Shown here one piece after another: positions 52,119 through 60,671 of a stretch of 64,000 bases of DNA. The translations under genes and the position numbers were made by a program. Under the pieces are notes generated by a model. That model had not been told where the DNA came from and did not search any database. It saw nothing but the letters and a program-made list of their open reading frames with translations. The stretch comes from Noviherbaspirillum soli (GTDB taxonomy: Bacteria > Pseudomonadota > Gammaproteobacteria > Burkholderiales > Burkholderiaceae_D). The stretch covers positions 1 to 64,000 of the forward strand of contig NZ_JACYOX010000004.1 of the NCBI RefSeq assembly GCF_015352955.1. Direction: 5' to 3'. Each line of letters opens with the position of its first letter. The first letter of the stretch is position 1.

Positions 52119-54405
52119 GTTTTCTCACCTTTAGTCTTAGGCCTACGATCCTGTTAAACGACTTTGGGGGTCGAACCACATGCTTATTCATGGTGTTCCA
52201 GTCGCCTATTAGAACAATCTGTTTTCTTGCACGAGTAAACGCAGTATAAAACCAGGTATTATCTAACACTGCAGATTCATTCGATACGATAATGATCCGT
52301 TCGAATGCGCTTCCTTGTGATTTGTGGCAGGTAATAGCATAAGCCAATTCTAAGCGGTCGAAATCGTCTAATGCCATGTTTCGACGGACCCCGTCAAGCT
52401 CCGCAATGGCCACGATCTCAACTGCCTTTTCTTCATCGTCCCATGTCTGCGATCCGTACTGGGGTTTCGAAAGAATTTCCACGATGCGGCCCATACTTCC
52501 ATTCCATAAATCTCGCGCTGCAAGATTTCTAGTAAAAATGACTGGATCGTCTTCTGCAAATTTTTTGTACTGAGTGATCTCTAAGCTTTTTCGGCTGGAA
52601 GTAGAATAAACATTCTGCAAATTTTCGTTAAGGTTTGCTACACCAACTGCGGGGCTCTCTGGGCTAGCACGGTTGATAGCAGCGATAATCTGAACTTCGC
52701 CTTTTGTTTTCATTTCGCGATAGGCGCGAATAATCGCATTTTGAATTTCGTTTCTTTCAGTGCAAATAAAAAGGACGCCTATGTCGGTGGTAATCATCCG
52801 TCCAGGGGCGTCCGGCACATATTGACAACGTGCCATGTGGGGCATCACCTGTTCGCGGATAAGCCTAGCGGCTGCTGGGATGCCAGTTTCTACAGCAGAT
52901 CTATGAACTTCCGTTAGATACGTCTGCGGTACTTCCGGCGACTTGGCCAGGATGTGAAAGGTTAATCCAGCCCCGATCGGCGGAAGTTGATAGGGATCTC
53001 CTACAAATACGATTCGTGAGCCCGCAGGGATGAATTTTAGTAGTTCATACAAGGTCGAAGTGTCAACCATACTGGCTTCATCGATGACAAAGTACGCACC
53101 CGGTTGGGGGGAAACTCGACCCTTTTTCCTCTCAAGGACAAATTTCGCAATTGTGCTGGCATGTGCTTGCCCAGTTGCCTCACGGATCTGCTTTGCAGCT
53201 TTACCAGTCGGTGCCATCGGAAAAATAGCGCCACCTTGCGAAATTATTTGATCAAATAATGCGTTAAGGATCGTTGTTTTGCCGGTGCCTGCATCGCCTG
53301 CAATTATAGATATCGGTGCACTTAGCGACATTTTTACCGCTAATTTTTGCTCTTCATTTAATGCGAAGTCGGGAGAGCTACTTCGGATGCGAGTCGTTTC
53401 TTCAAAATTCTTAAGCCGAAATAAATCGAATTTTGCTTGGAAAAGTGTGTCTTGAAACTCTTCTCGCCCCTCGATCATCGCGACTAACCGCTCGGATATT
53501 GTGCGTTCCATCAGAGCCACGCCACGCAGTTGAACAAGTATTTCGTTACCTGATCCCTCAGCGAACTCGACGGCTAAATTTGCTGCTGCGTTTTTGAGGA
53601 TATTGTCATTACTTGTTCTGGTCCGGCCGAGCAGCAAGTCAAGGCGCTCACTAAGTTTGCTTAAAGTTGCCGCTGTATTGCCGTTATCCCATTCCTGGTA
53701 CATCGCACACTCGAACGCTGCGAGAAGGCGGCGACTGTCGTGTTGGGCAATGTTGAGTTTACGGATGGCCAAATTATCGACTTTGGCAAACGATGCGGCT
53801 GCGCTGTTGCTTGGTACGAACGCCAATAGACGGTAAGGATTATCTTCTATGGCTTCGACGGCGTCCGCTCCCCAGGCTTGTCTTGCCCGGCGAGCCAACG
53901 TTTTTGAAAAGCCATGTACTTGCATCCACTGCATGGCTTTCGATTCGGCTAAGACCTCCTGCCATCGACGCAGCAAAATCGGAATAAATTCAGGTGCTAG
54001 CAACCTTTTATTCTTTTTATCTAGTAGCGCTGAGAGAAGATCAACTTTCCCTTTATCTAATGCATCATGTAGATCTATAGATTGTTCCACCGCACTACGC
54101 CACATTGCACTAGCTTTCGCTCGACCGATGCCATCAAACTGCGTGGCAAGGAAATCAATGAGCAACTCTCCGGACGGCATAATCATGCACGCTTCATGAG
54201 CGAGCAGTTGCCAGCCATATCGGCTATTTTTTTCATCAATAAACGGTTCGCCGCTGACTTGCCATACTTCCCCTGGCAGAGGTCGTGCATCGTTGACGTC
54301 GGTCTGAAGGCAAACGCGGTAGAGTTTGTCTCCACGCCTCATCGTGAAAAACCTGCTCCACGACTTCTCCACGATGCCTGAAAAGGTAGGGTAGGGAGAT
54401 TGCAT
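52111..54405 (-). CDS. RecD2-type superfamily 1 DNA helicase
   Basis: A 764-residue 5'-3' helicase-like protein. The N-terminal part has helix-hairpin-helix segments (FDGIGRAKASAMW, HGFSKTLARRARQAWG) as in RecD2. Motor motifs are Walker A GDAGTGKTT (about 365), DEASMVD (about 440), GDPYQLPPIG (about 464), CHKSQGSAFE (about 691) and YTAFTRARKQ (about 718). It lacks a nuclease domain and relaxase motifs. It lies between the two small coiled-coil genes and the terminal integrase, with one base and an eight-base overlap at its borders, so it is part of the mobility operon. A role in unwinding or replicating the excised element is inferred. Confidence 0.88.
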   Translation of the reverse strand: MQSPYPTFSGIVEKSWSRFFTMRRGDKLYRVCLQTDVNDARPLPGEVWQVSGEPFIDEKNSRYGWQLLAHEACMIMPSGELLIDFLATQFDGIGRAKASAMWRSAVEQSIDLHDALDKGKVDLLSALLDKKNKRLLAPEFIPILLRRWQEVLAESKAMQWMQVHGFSKTLARRARQAWGADAVEAIEDNPYRLLAFVPSNSAAASFAKVDNLAIRKLNIAQHDSRRLLAAFECAMYQEWDNGNTAATLSKLSERLDLLLGRTRTSNDNILKNAAANLAVEFAEGSGNEILVQLRGVALMERTISERLVAMIEGREEFQDTLFQAKFDLFRLKNFEETTRIRSSSPDFALNEEQKLAVKMSLSAPISIIAGDAGTGKTTILNALFDQIISQGGAIFPMAPTGKAAKQIREATGQAHASTIAKFVLERKKGRVSPQPGAYFVIDEASMVDTSTLYELLKFIPAGSRIVFVGDPYQLPPIGAGLTFHILAKSPEVPQTYLTEVHRSAVETGIPAAARLIREQVMPHMARCQYVPDAPGRMITTDIGVLFICTERNEIQNAIIRAYREMKTKGEVQIIAAINRASPESPAVGVANLNENLQNVYSTSSRKSLEITQYKKFAEDDPVIFTRNLAARDLWNGSMGRIVEILSKPQYGSQTWDDEEKAVEIVAIAELDGVRRNMALDDFDRLELAYAITCHKSQGSAFERIIIVSNESAVLDNTWFYTAFTRARKQIVLIGDWNTMNKHVVRPPKSFNRIVGLRLKVRKHG

Positions 54406-54406
54406 T

Positions 54407-54865
54407 TTAATTATTGAAGGAGTTACAACTTCCGTTCGGCGACTGTCGCTGGTACGGGTGGATCACGCGTCCTGTACGCAGCAAATACTCCTCGGCTTGG
54501 TCTCTGCGGAGCGTCTGCTCTCGGACTGCTTCCAATTCAATTGTCTTCAACAATAAAGCTTTTTCTAATGTTTTCACACGCGCTTCAAGTGCTCTCATCT
54601 CCTTGTTGGAATGACTTGGCTTAGCTTCTGTCATAGCGACTTGCCCGCTAAACTCCAGTAGTCGCGCCATTTCCTGTCCTAGAGCTTTGTTTGAATGAAA
54701 GCGCTCCCGCGCAAAACCCAGTTTCTCAGCTACCGCTGTGACGTTCACTTGCCCATGCCTCATTGGAACTTCGGCTTTGCCTTGTAGTGCGTCGTCGACA
54801 AACTCCTTCATCTTCTTTACAAATGTTGCCGCCTTTTCGTTATTACTGGCCGATTCACGTTTCAT
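54407..54865 (-). CDS. Small helix-turn-helix/coiled-coil protein of the mobility operon
   Basis: A 152-residue protein with a probable helix-turn-helix (VNVTAVAEKLGFARERFHSN, about 40-60) and a coiled coil (KEMRALEARVKTLEKALLLK, about 94-120). The layout resembles the small third protein (TnpC-like) encoded with paired tyrosine recombinases in Tn554-type transposons; this is a similarity of layout, not proven homology. It overlaps the upstream gene by 11 bases and ends one base before the helicase start. It could bind the element ends or help choose orientation, but that is inference. Confidence 0.7.
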   Translation of the reverse strand: MKRESASNNEKAATFVKKMKEFVDDALQGKAEVPMRHGQVNVTAVAEKLGFARERFHSNKALGQEMARLLEFSGQVAMTEAKPSHSNKEMRALEARVKTLEKALLLKTIELEAVREQTLRRDQAEEYLLRTGRVIHPYQRQSPNGSCNSFNN

Positions 54866-55619
54866 TCGGTGACCCTTTGATGTTGTTTAGCCCAATCACC
54901 TTTTGTCTTTCTTTCACCAAATCGCGAACTTTGGCTTCAAGCAACGCAATTTGTTCATCTTTCTCAGCAAGAAGCGCTTTCATCTCTTTTTCTCGGCGTA
55001 TGTACCTTTCTTCCGTTTCTTTCCATTTTGCTAACAATGCCCGTAGTTCTTTCCGATCGGCCAGAGACTGTAATGCAGCGCTTTCCCGCTGGCTATCCAT
55101 GGTTTTAAGTCGGCAGTTCAATTCAGAGATCAAGCCATGCTTGTTTTCAGACTCGAACTGTCTTTCTTTCGTCGCCTTAAGAATTTCTAGCGCCCGATTT
55201 AAGTTTTGTTTTAACGTAAAGTAATGCGCCTTTTCCTCTTTGTTTCTTATTTTCTGAATTCCCCCTGGTGTCAGGGCTGCTGCGTCGTAACTGCCAAATG
55301 CGTCTACATGATCTGGCTGGATAAGCTCTTGTTGAAGCATGTCGTTTAATGCTTGAGCGATGATTCCATCACTGTTATCTGTCCGCTTCCAGCGGCGCAC
55401 CTCATTTTCAGAATCAGGCACGTGTTCAAGAATCTTTTGTCCATCTTGATCAAACACGTATTTTCCTTCTGCATCTCTTTTCCAGGGAACGCCTGTTCGA
55501 CCCCAATATTCAAGGAGCGCTACTTTCACCTCAATTTTCTTTCTTGCAGTGCTGTGCGACACCTGCGATATATGGGTGGATGAAAAAGCGGCAGAATCTT
55601 TTTTTGAATCTTTTTGCAT
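54855..55619 (-). CDS. Coiled-coil protein of the mobility operon
   Basis: A 254-residue soluble protein. The N-terminal half (about 20-130) is mixed and contains VALLEYWGRTGVPWKRD and RRWKRTDNSDGII, perhaps a winged-helix DNA-binding domain. The C-terminal half is a long charged coiled coil (about 130-245) ending near RDLVKERQKVIGL. I do not recognise the family for certain. Its place after two recombinase-like genes fits a three-gene mobility module such as the described gamma-mobile-trio (GMT) modules, with this gene as a candidate GmtX counterpart. That link is a hypothesis. Confidence 0.65.
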   Translation of the reverse strand: MQKDSKKDSAAFSSTHISQVSHSTARKKIEVKVALLEYWGRTGVPWKRDAEGKYVFDQDGQKILEHVPDSENEVRRWKRTDNSDGIIAQALNDMLQQELIQPDHVDAFGSYDAAALTPGGIQKIRNKEEKAHYFTLKQNLNRALEILKATKERQFESENKHGLISELNCRLKTMDSQRESAALQSLADRKELRALLAKWKETEERYIRREKEMKALLAEKDEQIALLEAKVRDLVKERQKVIGLNNIKGSPNET

Positions 55620-55660
55620 AGTCTTTTAAAATTGGGTATCCAGGCATCAGCGCCCCGTTT

Positions 55661-58012
55661 CTATGCTGGAACAGGGAATATCTGAATAGTTATCTTTTTA
55701 TTTCTTTCATACTCAGCGAGGTGATATTGCTTCGCTTCATGCAAACGCGCTAACTTCATCTTTGCGTGTTCGTGTTTCAAGGCAGACTGGCTAAAATCAT
55801 TTAGGATATTCTCGAAGTGAGCGATCTCGCCTTCGAGAAAAATCATGGTCCCGCTATGGGTACCATGATTGCTACAGCTACTACACAAGGTGCAAGATGC
55901 CTGGCTTCGATCGATTTTTCCTTCTTTCGCACAATGCGCTTCGTGTGCCTCGTAATGAGCGCTCTCTCTTGCGAAGCAGATGCCATGGGCAAGTGGCTTT
56001 GGTACATGTCCTTCCCGAATTAATTTTTTGGCAAGCGGCATAAATCTTTGTGCGTCCGTTAGCACGGCGTCGGTGTTGAACTGCTTTACATAGTCAGCCA
56101 CACGTTTGATGAGAGAGCGAACGAAGCCACCAGAAGCGTTACCCTCAGCAGCTTTCATAATGTTTCGCAGCATATATTCTTCCGCTACGCTGTCAAAGAT
56201 CTTTATATACTCGACATCAAATTCTTCGATTGCCGTAGCTCCTTTTCCATCAATTTCAACTTCGTGCAGCTTTACTTTTTCCGAAATACTACTTGCGTGT
56301 TCTACAAAGTTCTTATCCGTAATGTAAGTAAAGGTTTTGCTCTCACTGAAGTGAAAAAATTGTTTAGACAAGGCTGAAAGCTGAGGGAAGTCATATCGGT
56401 AAAAATAAAGAACAGCATAGAACCTACGCCACATATGCGGTCGCACTTGTATTAAATTATTTCCGATAACTAATTCTATCCATTTGGGAAGATGTCTATC
56501 TGCTATTTTTGGATCGGTGTAGTTTCCGGTAACAAAGGCTCCTGTTGTGAATCCGATTCTGGCGGAAAATAGTGGCTGGTCATCCGCAACCTGCCCATCA
56601 GAATCTAAATTTGAATAGACTTCGTGGATTCTTTGAAGCACTTCAATAGCTTTGCCCGCCAAAAAGTTAATACCTGTTGTCACATAATCTCTTATCGTTT
56701 TTTCGATATATACCCGCATTGAGTAAACACCAAGTTCTGATTTTTTTAAGCATCCATAGGTAAGTCCAAACTTGTTACTGGCAATTTCCATTTTTCTACG
56801 AGCGGTATTGCTGTAAATCACACAAACACACGCTGACGATAACAAATGGAAAGCCATGATCACATCATCGAAATTTTTAATATTCATGCCTGTGATTTTG
56901 TTAAGGTTTACCCCGGTTTCTTCCCTTATAAGGGCAACCTCATTGGCCACTTTACGAGGAACGTGGTACCAAAGTGAATTCGGATGCTTGATGAGTAGAC
57001 GTTTGGCAGCCTGTCCCAACTTGAAGAAGGCCTCTGCATAGTCGATGACCCATGTTGCGCCAGCAGCCATAATTTTGACGGCGTCATCAAGAGAAAGATT
57101 TTCGGTGCGTCCTCGCGGAGCCGCTTTAAATTTTAGGAAAAATTCTTCAGTAGTGTCAGGAAATGCAAAGAAGCGAATTGTATCGAAGCCCGTAGGAATT
57201 TGGCTTAGTTGGTTGATTGTGTTTGCCACACGCTGCAATGTTGTTACTGATACAGCCTTGACTTCGTATCCTGTGACCAGAAAGTCTGTAACAGGGATGT
57301 TTACAAGGTCCGTAAACTTTTCGATAAAAGGCCGTGGCAGTGAGTTTGTCACTCTCATCCCGATGGCGTTTGACAGAGCGTCTAAATTAAAAACAAATCC
57401 GATTCCGGCCTTCGCAGGCTTTTTTCTGGCTATCAGGTGGCTTAGCAGTGCGGTTTGTCGGTCAATTGGTGATAGTTTTTTTTCATAATCTTCCAGTAAT
57501 TTCATCAGCCGGCTGTTTAGACCGCTTGCCACACCGATACCTATGGCACAGTCCTGCAGAAAATGGTTTACATGATCCCGAGTCAAATCCTGAAATTGAT
57601 AAATATCCTGTTTGCGCATCCAGGCGCACAGCATCTCAAGGTAGGCCAAGGTAACATCAGGAGAGGATGCGGCGCTGCTTTTGCTCAAAACAATATTAAC
57701 CAATGCCTTTGCAGTATTTACGAGTTCCCTTCGGTCGGTGAAGCGCTCGGCCTCCGGATAAATGGATGAGGACGCAATCCAAAATTTATTTAATTCAATT
57801 TGCTTTTCTTCAACCTTCCCGCCGCCTGCATTGTATTTGTAACGGATAACGTCGTCGCTAAAATCCGATACGTAATTTGCATGTTTTACCAAGTCGTGAA
57901 ACGGACTTGTAAATTCGATGATACGCAGTCGCTCTTGTGGCGGGTGACCACTTCCGATGGTGAGTAAATTGTCGACTACTGTGCTTGGCTGATCATCTGG
58001 GGCGTGACTCAT
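55661..58012 (-). CDS. Large divergent tyrosine-recombinase-like protein with cysteine cluster
   Basis: A 783-residue protein. Around residues 395-570 lies a degenerate tyrosine-recombinase catalytic domain: TARRKMEIA (about 402) may hold the box I arginine, RPHMWRRFYAVLYFY (about 520-535) fits HxxR box II, and the segment ending FTYITD (about 565) could supply the tyrosine. The C-terminal part has a cysteine/histidine cluster (CAKEGKIDRSQASCTLCSSC, about 690-720) that probably binds zinc. The long N-terminal half has no domain I recognise. TnpB of Tn554 and GmtZ-type proteins are possible relatives. It lies 13 bases after the 712-residue recombinase gene. Confidence 0.65.
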   Translation of the reverse strand: MSHAPDDQPSTVVDNLLTIGSGHPPQERLRIIEFTSPFHDLVKHANYVSDFSDDVIRYKYNAGGGKVEEKQIELNKFWIASSSIYPEAERFTDRRELVNTAKALVNIVLSKSSAASSPDVTLAYLEMLCAWMRKQDIYQFQDLTRDHVNHFLQDCAIGIGVASGLNSRLMKLLEDYEKKLSPIDRQTALLSHLIARKKPAKAGIGFVFNLDALSNAIGMRVTNSLPRPFIEKFTDLVNIPVTDFLVTGYEVKAVSVTTLQRVANTINQLSQIPTGFDTIRFFAFPDTTEEFFLKFKAAPRGRTENLSLDDAVKIMAAGATWVIDYAEAFFKLGQAAKRLLIKHPNSLWYHVPRKVANEVALIREETGVNLNKITGMNIKNFDDVIMAFHLLSSACVCVIYSNTARRKMEIASNKFGLTYGCLKKSELGVYSMRVYIEKTIRDYVTTGINFLAGKAIEVLQRIHEVYSNLDSDGQVADDQPLFSARIGFTTGAFVTGNYTDPKIADRHLPKWIELVIGNNLIQVRPHMWRRFYAVLYFYRYDFPQLSALSKQFFHFSESKTFTYITDKNFVEHASSISEKVKLHEVEIDGKGATAIEEFDVEYIKIFDSVAEEYMLRNIMKAAEGNASGGFVRSLIKRVADYVKQFNTDAVLTDAQRFMPLAKKLIREGHVPKPLAHGICFARESAHYEAHEAHCAKEGKIDRSQASCTLCSSCSNHGTHSGTMIFLEGEIAHFENILNDFSQSALKHEHAKMKLARLHEAKQYHLAEYERNKKITIQIFPVPA

Positions 58013-58025
58013 TTTTGTCTTTCTT

Positions 58026-60164
58026 CTACGCTGTCTGGAATTGGGGGCCTTGTTCTTTGGTAACTTGTCGCTCTATTTCTTCGTATAAACTTTTATACCG
58101 TATGTTGTTGCGTATGACGTGAGAAAGTGCAATTTGAAACGCAAATGCCTTCACGCCATGCTTTATCCAATGTTCGGAGTTACGTGCGCAAATTTCTTCT
58201 AGGTGATTTCGAAAGTATCGCAGCATCAAAACATTTTCCTTCATGCGGCCTTCCGTGATGATAATTTTTTGCTGTTTGCAGTCATGGCATTGTTCGCCAT
58301 CACAAACCTCACCGGTCTTGATCGTATGATTCGGGCTTTCAGTTGGGCTCATGCATCCGACGCCATTACCAACCGCAGTCAGTTTTTGTTTGATTTCGTC
58401 TGCGTGGGCAGGCCGATTTTGTAACGTAACGATCGGGATAGTCTTAACGTTAATATCTTCGCGTTGAAGGTGATGCGTATATAACGCATCATCGCCGCCG
58501 ATGGCGAACATGATGGTGGCTGCTATCTGGCGTTCAAACTGATTAATGATCGCTTCGTCAAGCCCTGTGAGAACTTGAGCCACATAACCCGCAGAGATCG
58601 CAATATCTGAATGACCGAGCTTGTTCCTTACTTCGAACAGATTTCCATTGCTACGTACAACGACCTGGCATCCAACTTGGCTTCGAAGGTGCTTAAACGT
58701 GTAGTTTGAATTGATATTCCATGCCAGTTTAAATTTATCAAATACTTTTCCCCATGTGCCGATACGCCTTTGAGCGCGGAAACCCTCCAAGCGGTTGGGG
58801 TAGCAGAAAAGGTAGCCTTCGCTGTGAGGCGCGCATGCCCAGTGCTCGCGCAGCCGGTCATAGTTCGATATAAGCATCTCCATTGCATCAAAGGCGGTCT
58901 TTTTAGCACTTTCACCTGGCTGACTCGCATGCTTCACGATGTAGTCGGCATCGTCCTCCAGACCTTCATCGGCAGGCTCCAATGCCTGGTCCTGACCTTT
59001 TCCAGTCTTCTTCTTAATAGGCATTAGTCTCCAGCGTGCGGTTTGCCCTTTCTCTCGTTCACACTGAGAAATATGCAAGTCTTGAAGCGGTTGCGGATTG
59101 AAACCAGTTTCTGACAAAATTAATACCTGGATTGCAACCAACTCGGCTGATCCAAAATAGGAAAGTGCGCACAAAAGATCGGGCAAGAAACTTTTTTTGC
59201 CGCTGAACCCTCTGATCAATTCATCACTGAAATAGTTTGCAACGCGATCCCCGTGGGGATAGACGGTCTTATACTGAGAGATAAAATTCTGCATTTTTAC
59301 GTACACATGCAGTTCCTCTTGAAGAAACTCTGTGACATAAAAGGCTCCAAGCTCTTTGCTATCTATAGCATTCAGTGCTGAACGTTCGGACTCAATCTCT
59401 GACCACCCTTGGCGATGAGGATCCAACACCTGTTGAATTTCTGCGTACCGCTTTGGCGTGAGAAGGGCGGCAAGAGTTGTTAACGCAGCTTTACGCGTTT
59501 CCCAGTAAGTCAACGCTTGAAAGCATTTTTCCTGAAGCTCTGCAAGGCGTGTATCAAGATGCTTTGCTTGCTTGTCCCGCGCTTCCTCGATCGTCTTGAA
59601 CGTAATATCTGTGATCGCGCCAGGGGCTTGGCTGGATGTATCTTCAAATGACGATAGGGTCAATGAACTACTCCGCTTATCGGGTGGCAGCGGGTCCAGA
59701 AAATTCTTTATGTCATGGTAGCGAAAACTGAGGATATTCGAATCAAACCACGCGTCGATTCCAGCCCAAAAAAGCTTCCTAGAATTTAGAATTAATGGCC
59801 TCAAGGCCGATATGTGAGATTTCGAGATCTTGATTGTCTGCTCTATAACAGAGAAAAACTCCCGCATCTCGTTCCGAGTAGGGGGCTTATCCGGGCGCGA
59901 TCCTAAAATCCGAATGACAAACGCAGTATGATGCGCTGACATCGAAGGCAGGCATTGCAGCCCAGCTACGGCTTGTAAATATGCCGGTTCACTCCTTCTG
60001 CTGTTACTGCAGTAATGGAGCCAAGCTGTTTCAAGAAAGCTTTGGTTGGCTATTCTTACTCCAGGGAAACTGTATTTCAATAGCTTCTTACCAACCTTCG
60101 TTGGGGTTTCCACCCAGACGCATAGTTGGTTGTTTTCGCAATAGCCTTGTCCAATAACGTCCAT
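58026..60164 (-). CDS. Large tyrosine-recombinase-like protein, first gene of the mobility operon
   Basis: A 712-residue site-specific recombinase-like protein. The catalytic domain (about 330-540) has ETGFNPQPLQDL where box I usually has ETGxRxxEL, so the first arginine appears replaced by asparagine. Box II KHLRSQVG (about 488) and box III LGHSDIAISAGYV with the candidate nucleophile tyrosine (about 515-528) are intact. A cysteine cluster CDGEQCHDC (about 618) is a likely zinc site. The N-terminal 300 residues contain a probable core-binding domain. GAGAAG precedes the ATG. Its upstream region has a LexA-like operator, so this gene probably heads the operon. Confidence 0.8.
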   Translation of the reverse strand: MDVIGQGYCENNQLCVWVETPTKVGKKLLKYSFPGVRIANQSFLETAWLHYCSNSRRSEPAYLQAVAGLQCLPSMSAHHTAFVIRILGSRPDKPPTRNEMREFFSVIEQTIKISKSHISALRPLILNSRKLFWAGIDAWFDSNILSFRYHDIKNFLDPLPPDKRSSSLTLSSFEDTSSQAPGAITDITFKTIEEARDKQAKHLDTRLAELQEKCFQALTYWETRKAALTTLAALLTPKRYAEIQQVLDPHRQGWSEIESERSALNAIDSKELGAFYVTEFLQEELHVYVKMQNFISQYKTVYPHGDRVANYFSDELIRGFSGKKSFLPDLLCALSYFGSAELVAIQVLILSETGFNPQPLQDLHISQCEREKGQTARWRLMPIKKKTGKGQDQALEPADEGLEDDADYIVKHASQPGESAKKTAFDAMEMLISNYDRLREHWACAPHSEGYLFCYPNRLEGFRAQRRIGTWGKVFDKFKLAWNINSNYTFKHLRSQVGCQVVVRSNGNLFEVRNKLGHSDIAISAGYVAQVLTGLDEAIINQFERQIAATIMFAIGGDDALYTHHLQREDINVKTIPIVTLQNRPAHADEIKQKLTAVGNGVGCMSPTESPNHTIKTGEVCDGEQCHDCKQQKIIITEGRMKENVLMLRYFRNHLEEICARNSEHWIKHGVKAFAFQIALSHVIRNNIRYKSLYEEIERQVTKEQGPQFQTA

Positions 60165-60671
60165 GTGTCTTCTTCTCTATCAATTTATGACGTCCTAATC
60201 CTATTGTATTATTGAAACTAACTTTCATTAAAGTATTCTTGTTTCAAAGTACAGTACAGCGCTGAGTATTAAAGTCAAATAGTGGTGACGTGAAGAAAAA
60301 CGCCTTGTTCGTAGTCTCTCATTGGGCTTTTGCTATTACTGTACATCCGTACAGTATTTATGGCAAGTGCCATTGACTGCGCGTCGTTCAAAAAAGTGTT
60401 TCTTCAATCCTTATAAAAGTTTACAGTGATTCCTAATTGCAATTTAGAGACGACTTGTAATTGGAGGAAATATCTTTAGATGCTAATTTTTAATATTTTT
60501 GGCAATACTTTTAGGGGGAATTTAAATATATAGATAATTATGATTAGGTCCCTAGGATTTTAAATATTAAATATTTGTTTCAACCGTTTGTGGCACCGTG
60601 ATGGTAGGCGCTGGTACATCTACAGTGGCGTAAAAGAATCTAACTCAATAGACACATCAAAAGGAGTAATA
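60165..60671. promoter_or_regulatory. AT-rich control region between the mobility operon and the slipin gene
   Basis: This 507-base stretch has no gene. It holds the LexA-like site at 60337-60356 and an extra half-site copy, GTACAGTAC (60249-60257). A short palindrome ATGGCA-AG-TGCCAT lies at 60360-60373. On the minus strand, TTGCCA and TACAGT spaced by 17 bases form a promoter that the LexA-like site would cover. The 60470-60590 part is very AT-rich and may carry the slipin promoter; I cannot point to one good pair of boxes. Confidence 0.55.
60337..60356. promoter_or_regulatory. LexA-type SOS box upstream of the mobility operon
   Basis: The sequence TACTGTACATCCGTACAGTA has the exact LexA arrangement TACTGT-N8-ACAGTA, with both six-base arms perfect. 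It overlaps the spacer and -10 of a minus-strand promoter candidate for the recombinase operon, so LexA would repress by blocking polymerase and DNA damage would release it. The first start codon is about 170 bases downstream. The site is symmetric and could also affect the slipin gene on the + strand. Confidence 0.7.

Noticed and set aside
60249-60257. GTACAGTAC as a second full LexA box
   Set aside because: Only one arm of the operator is present; the required CTGT at the right spacing is missing, so it is at most a half-site.
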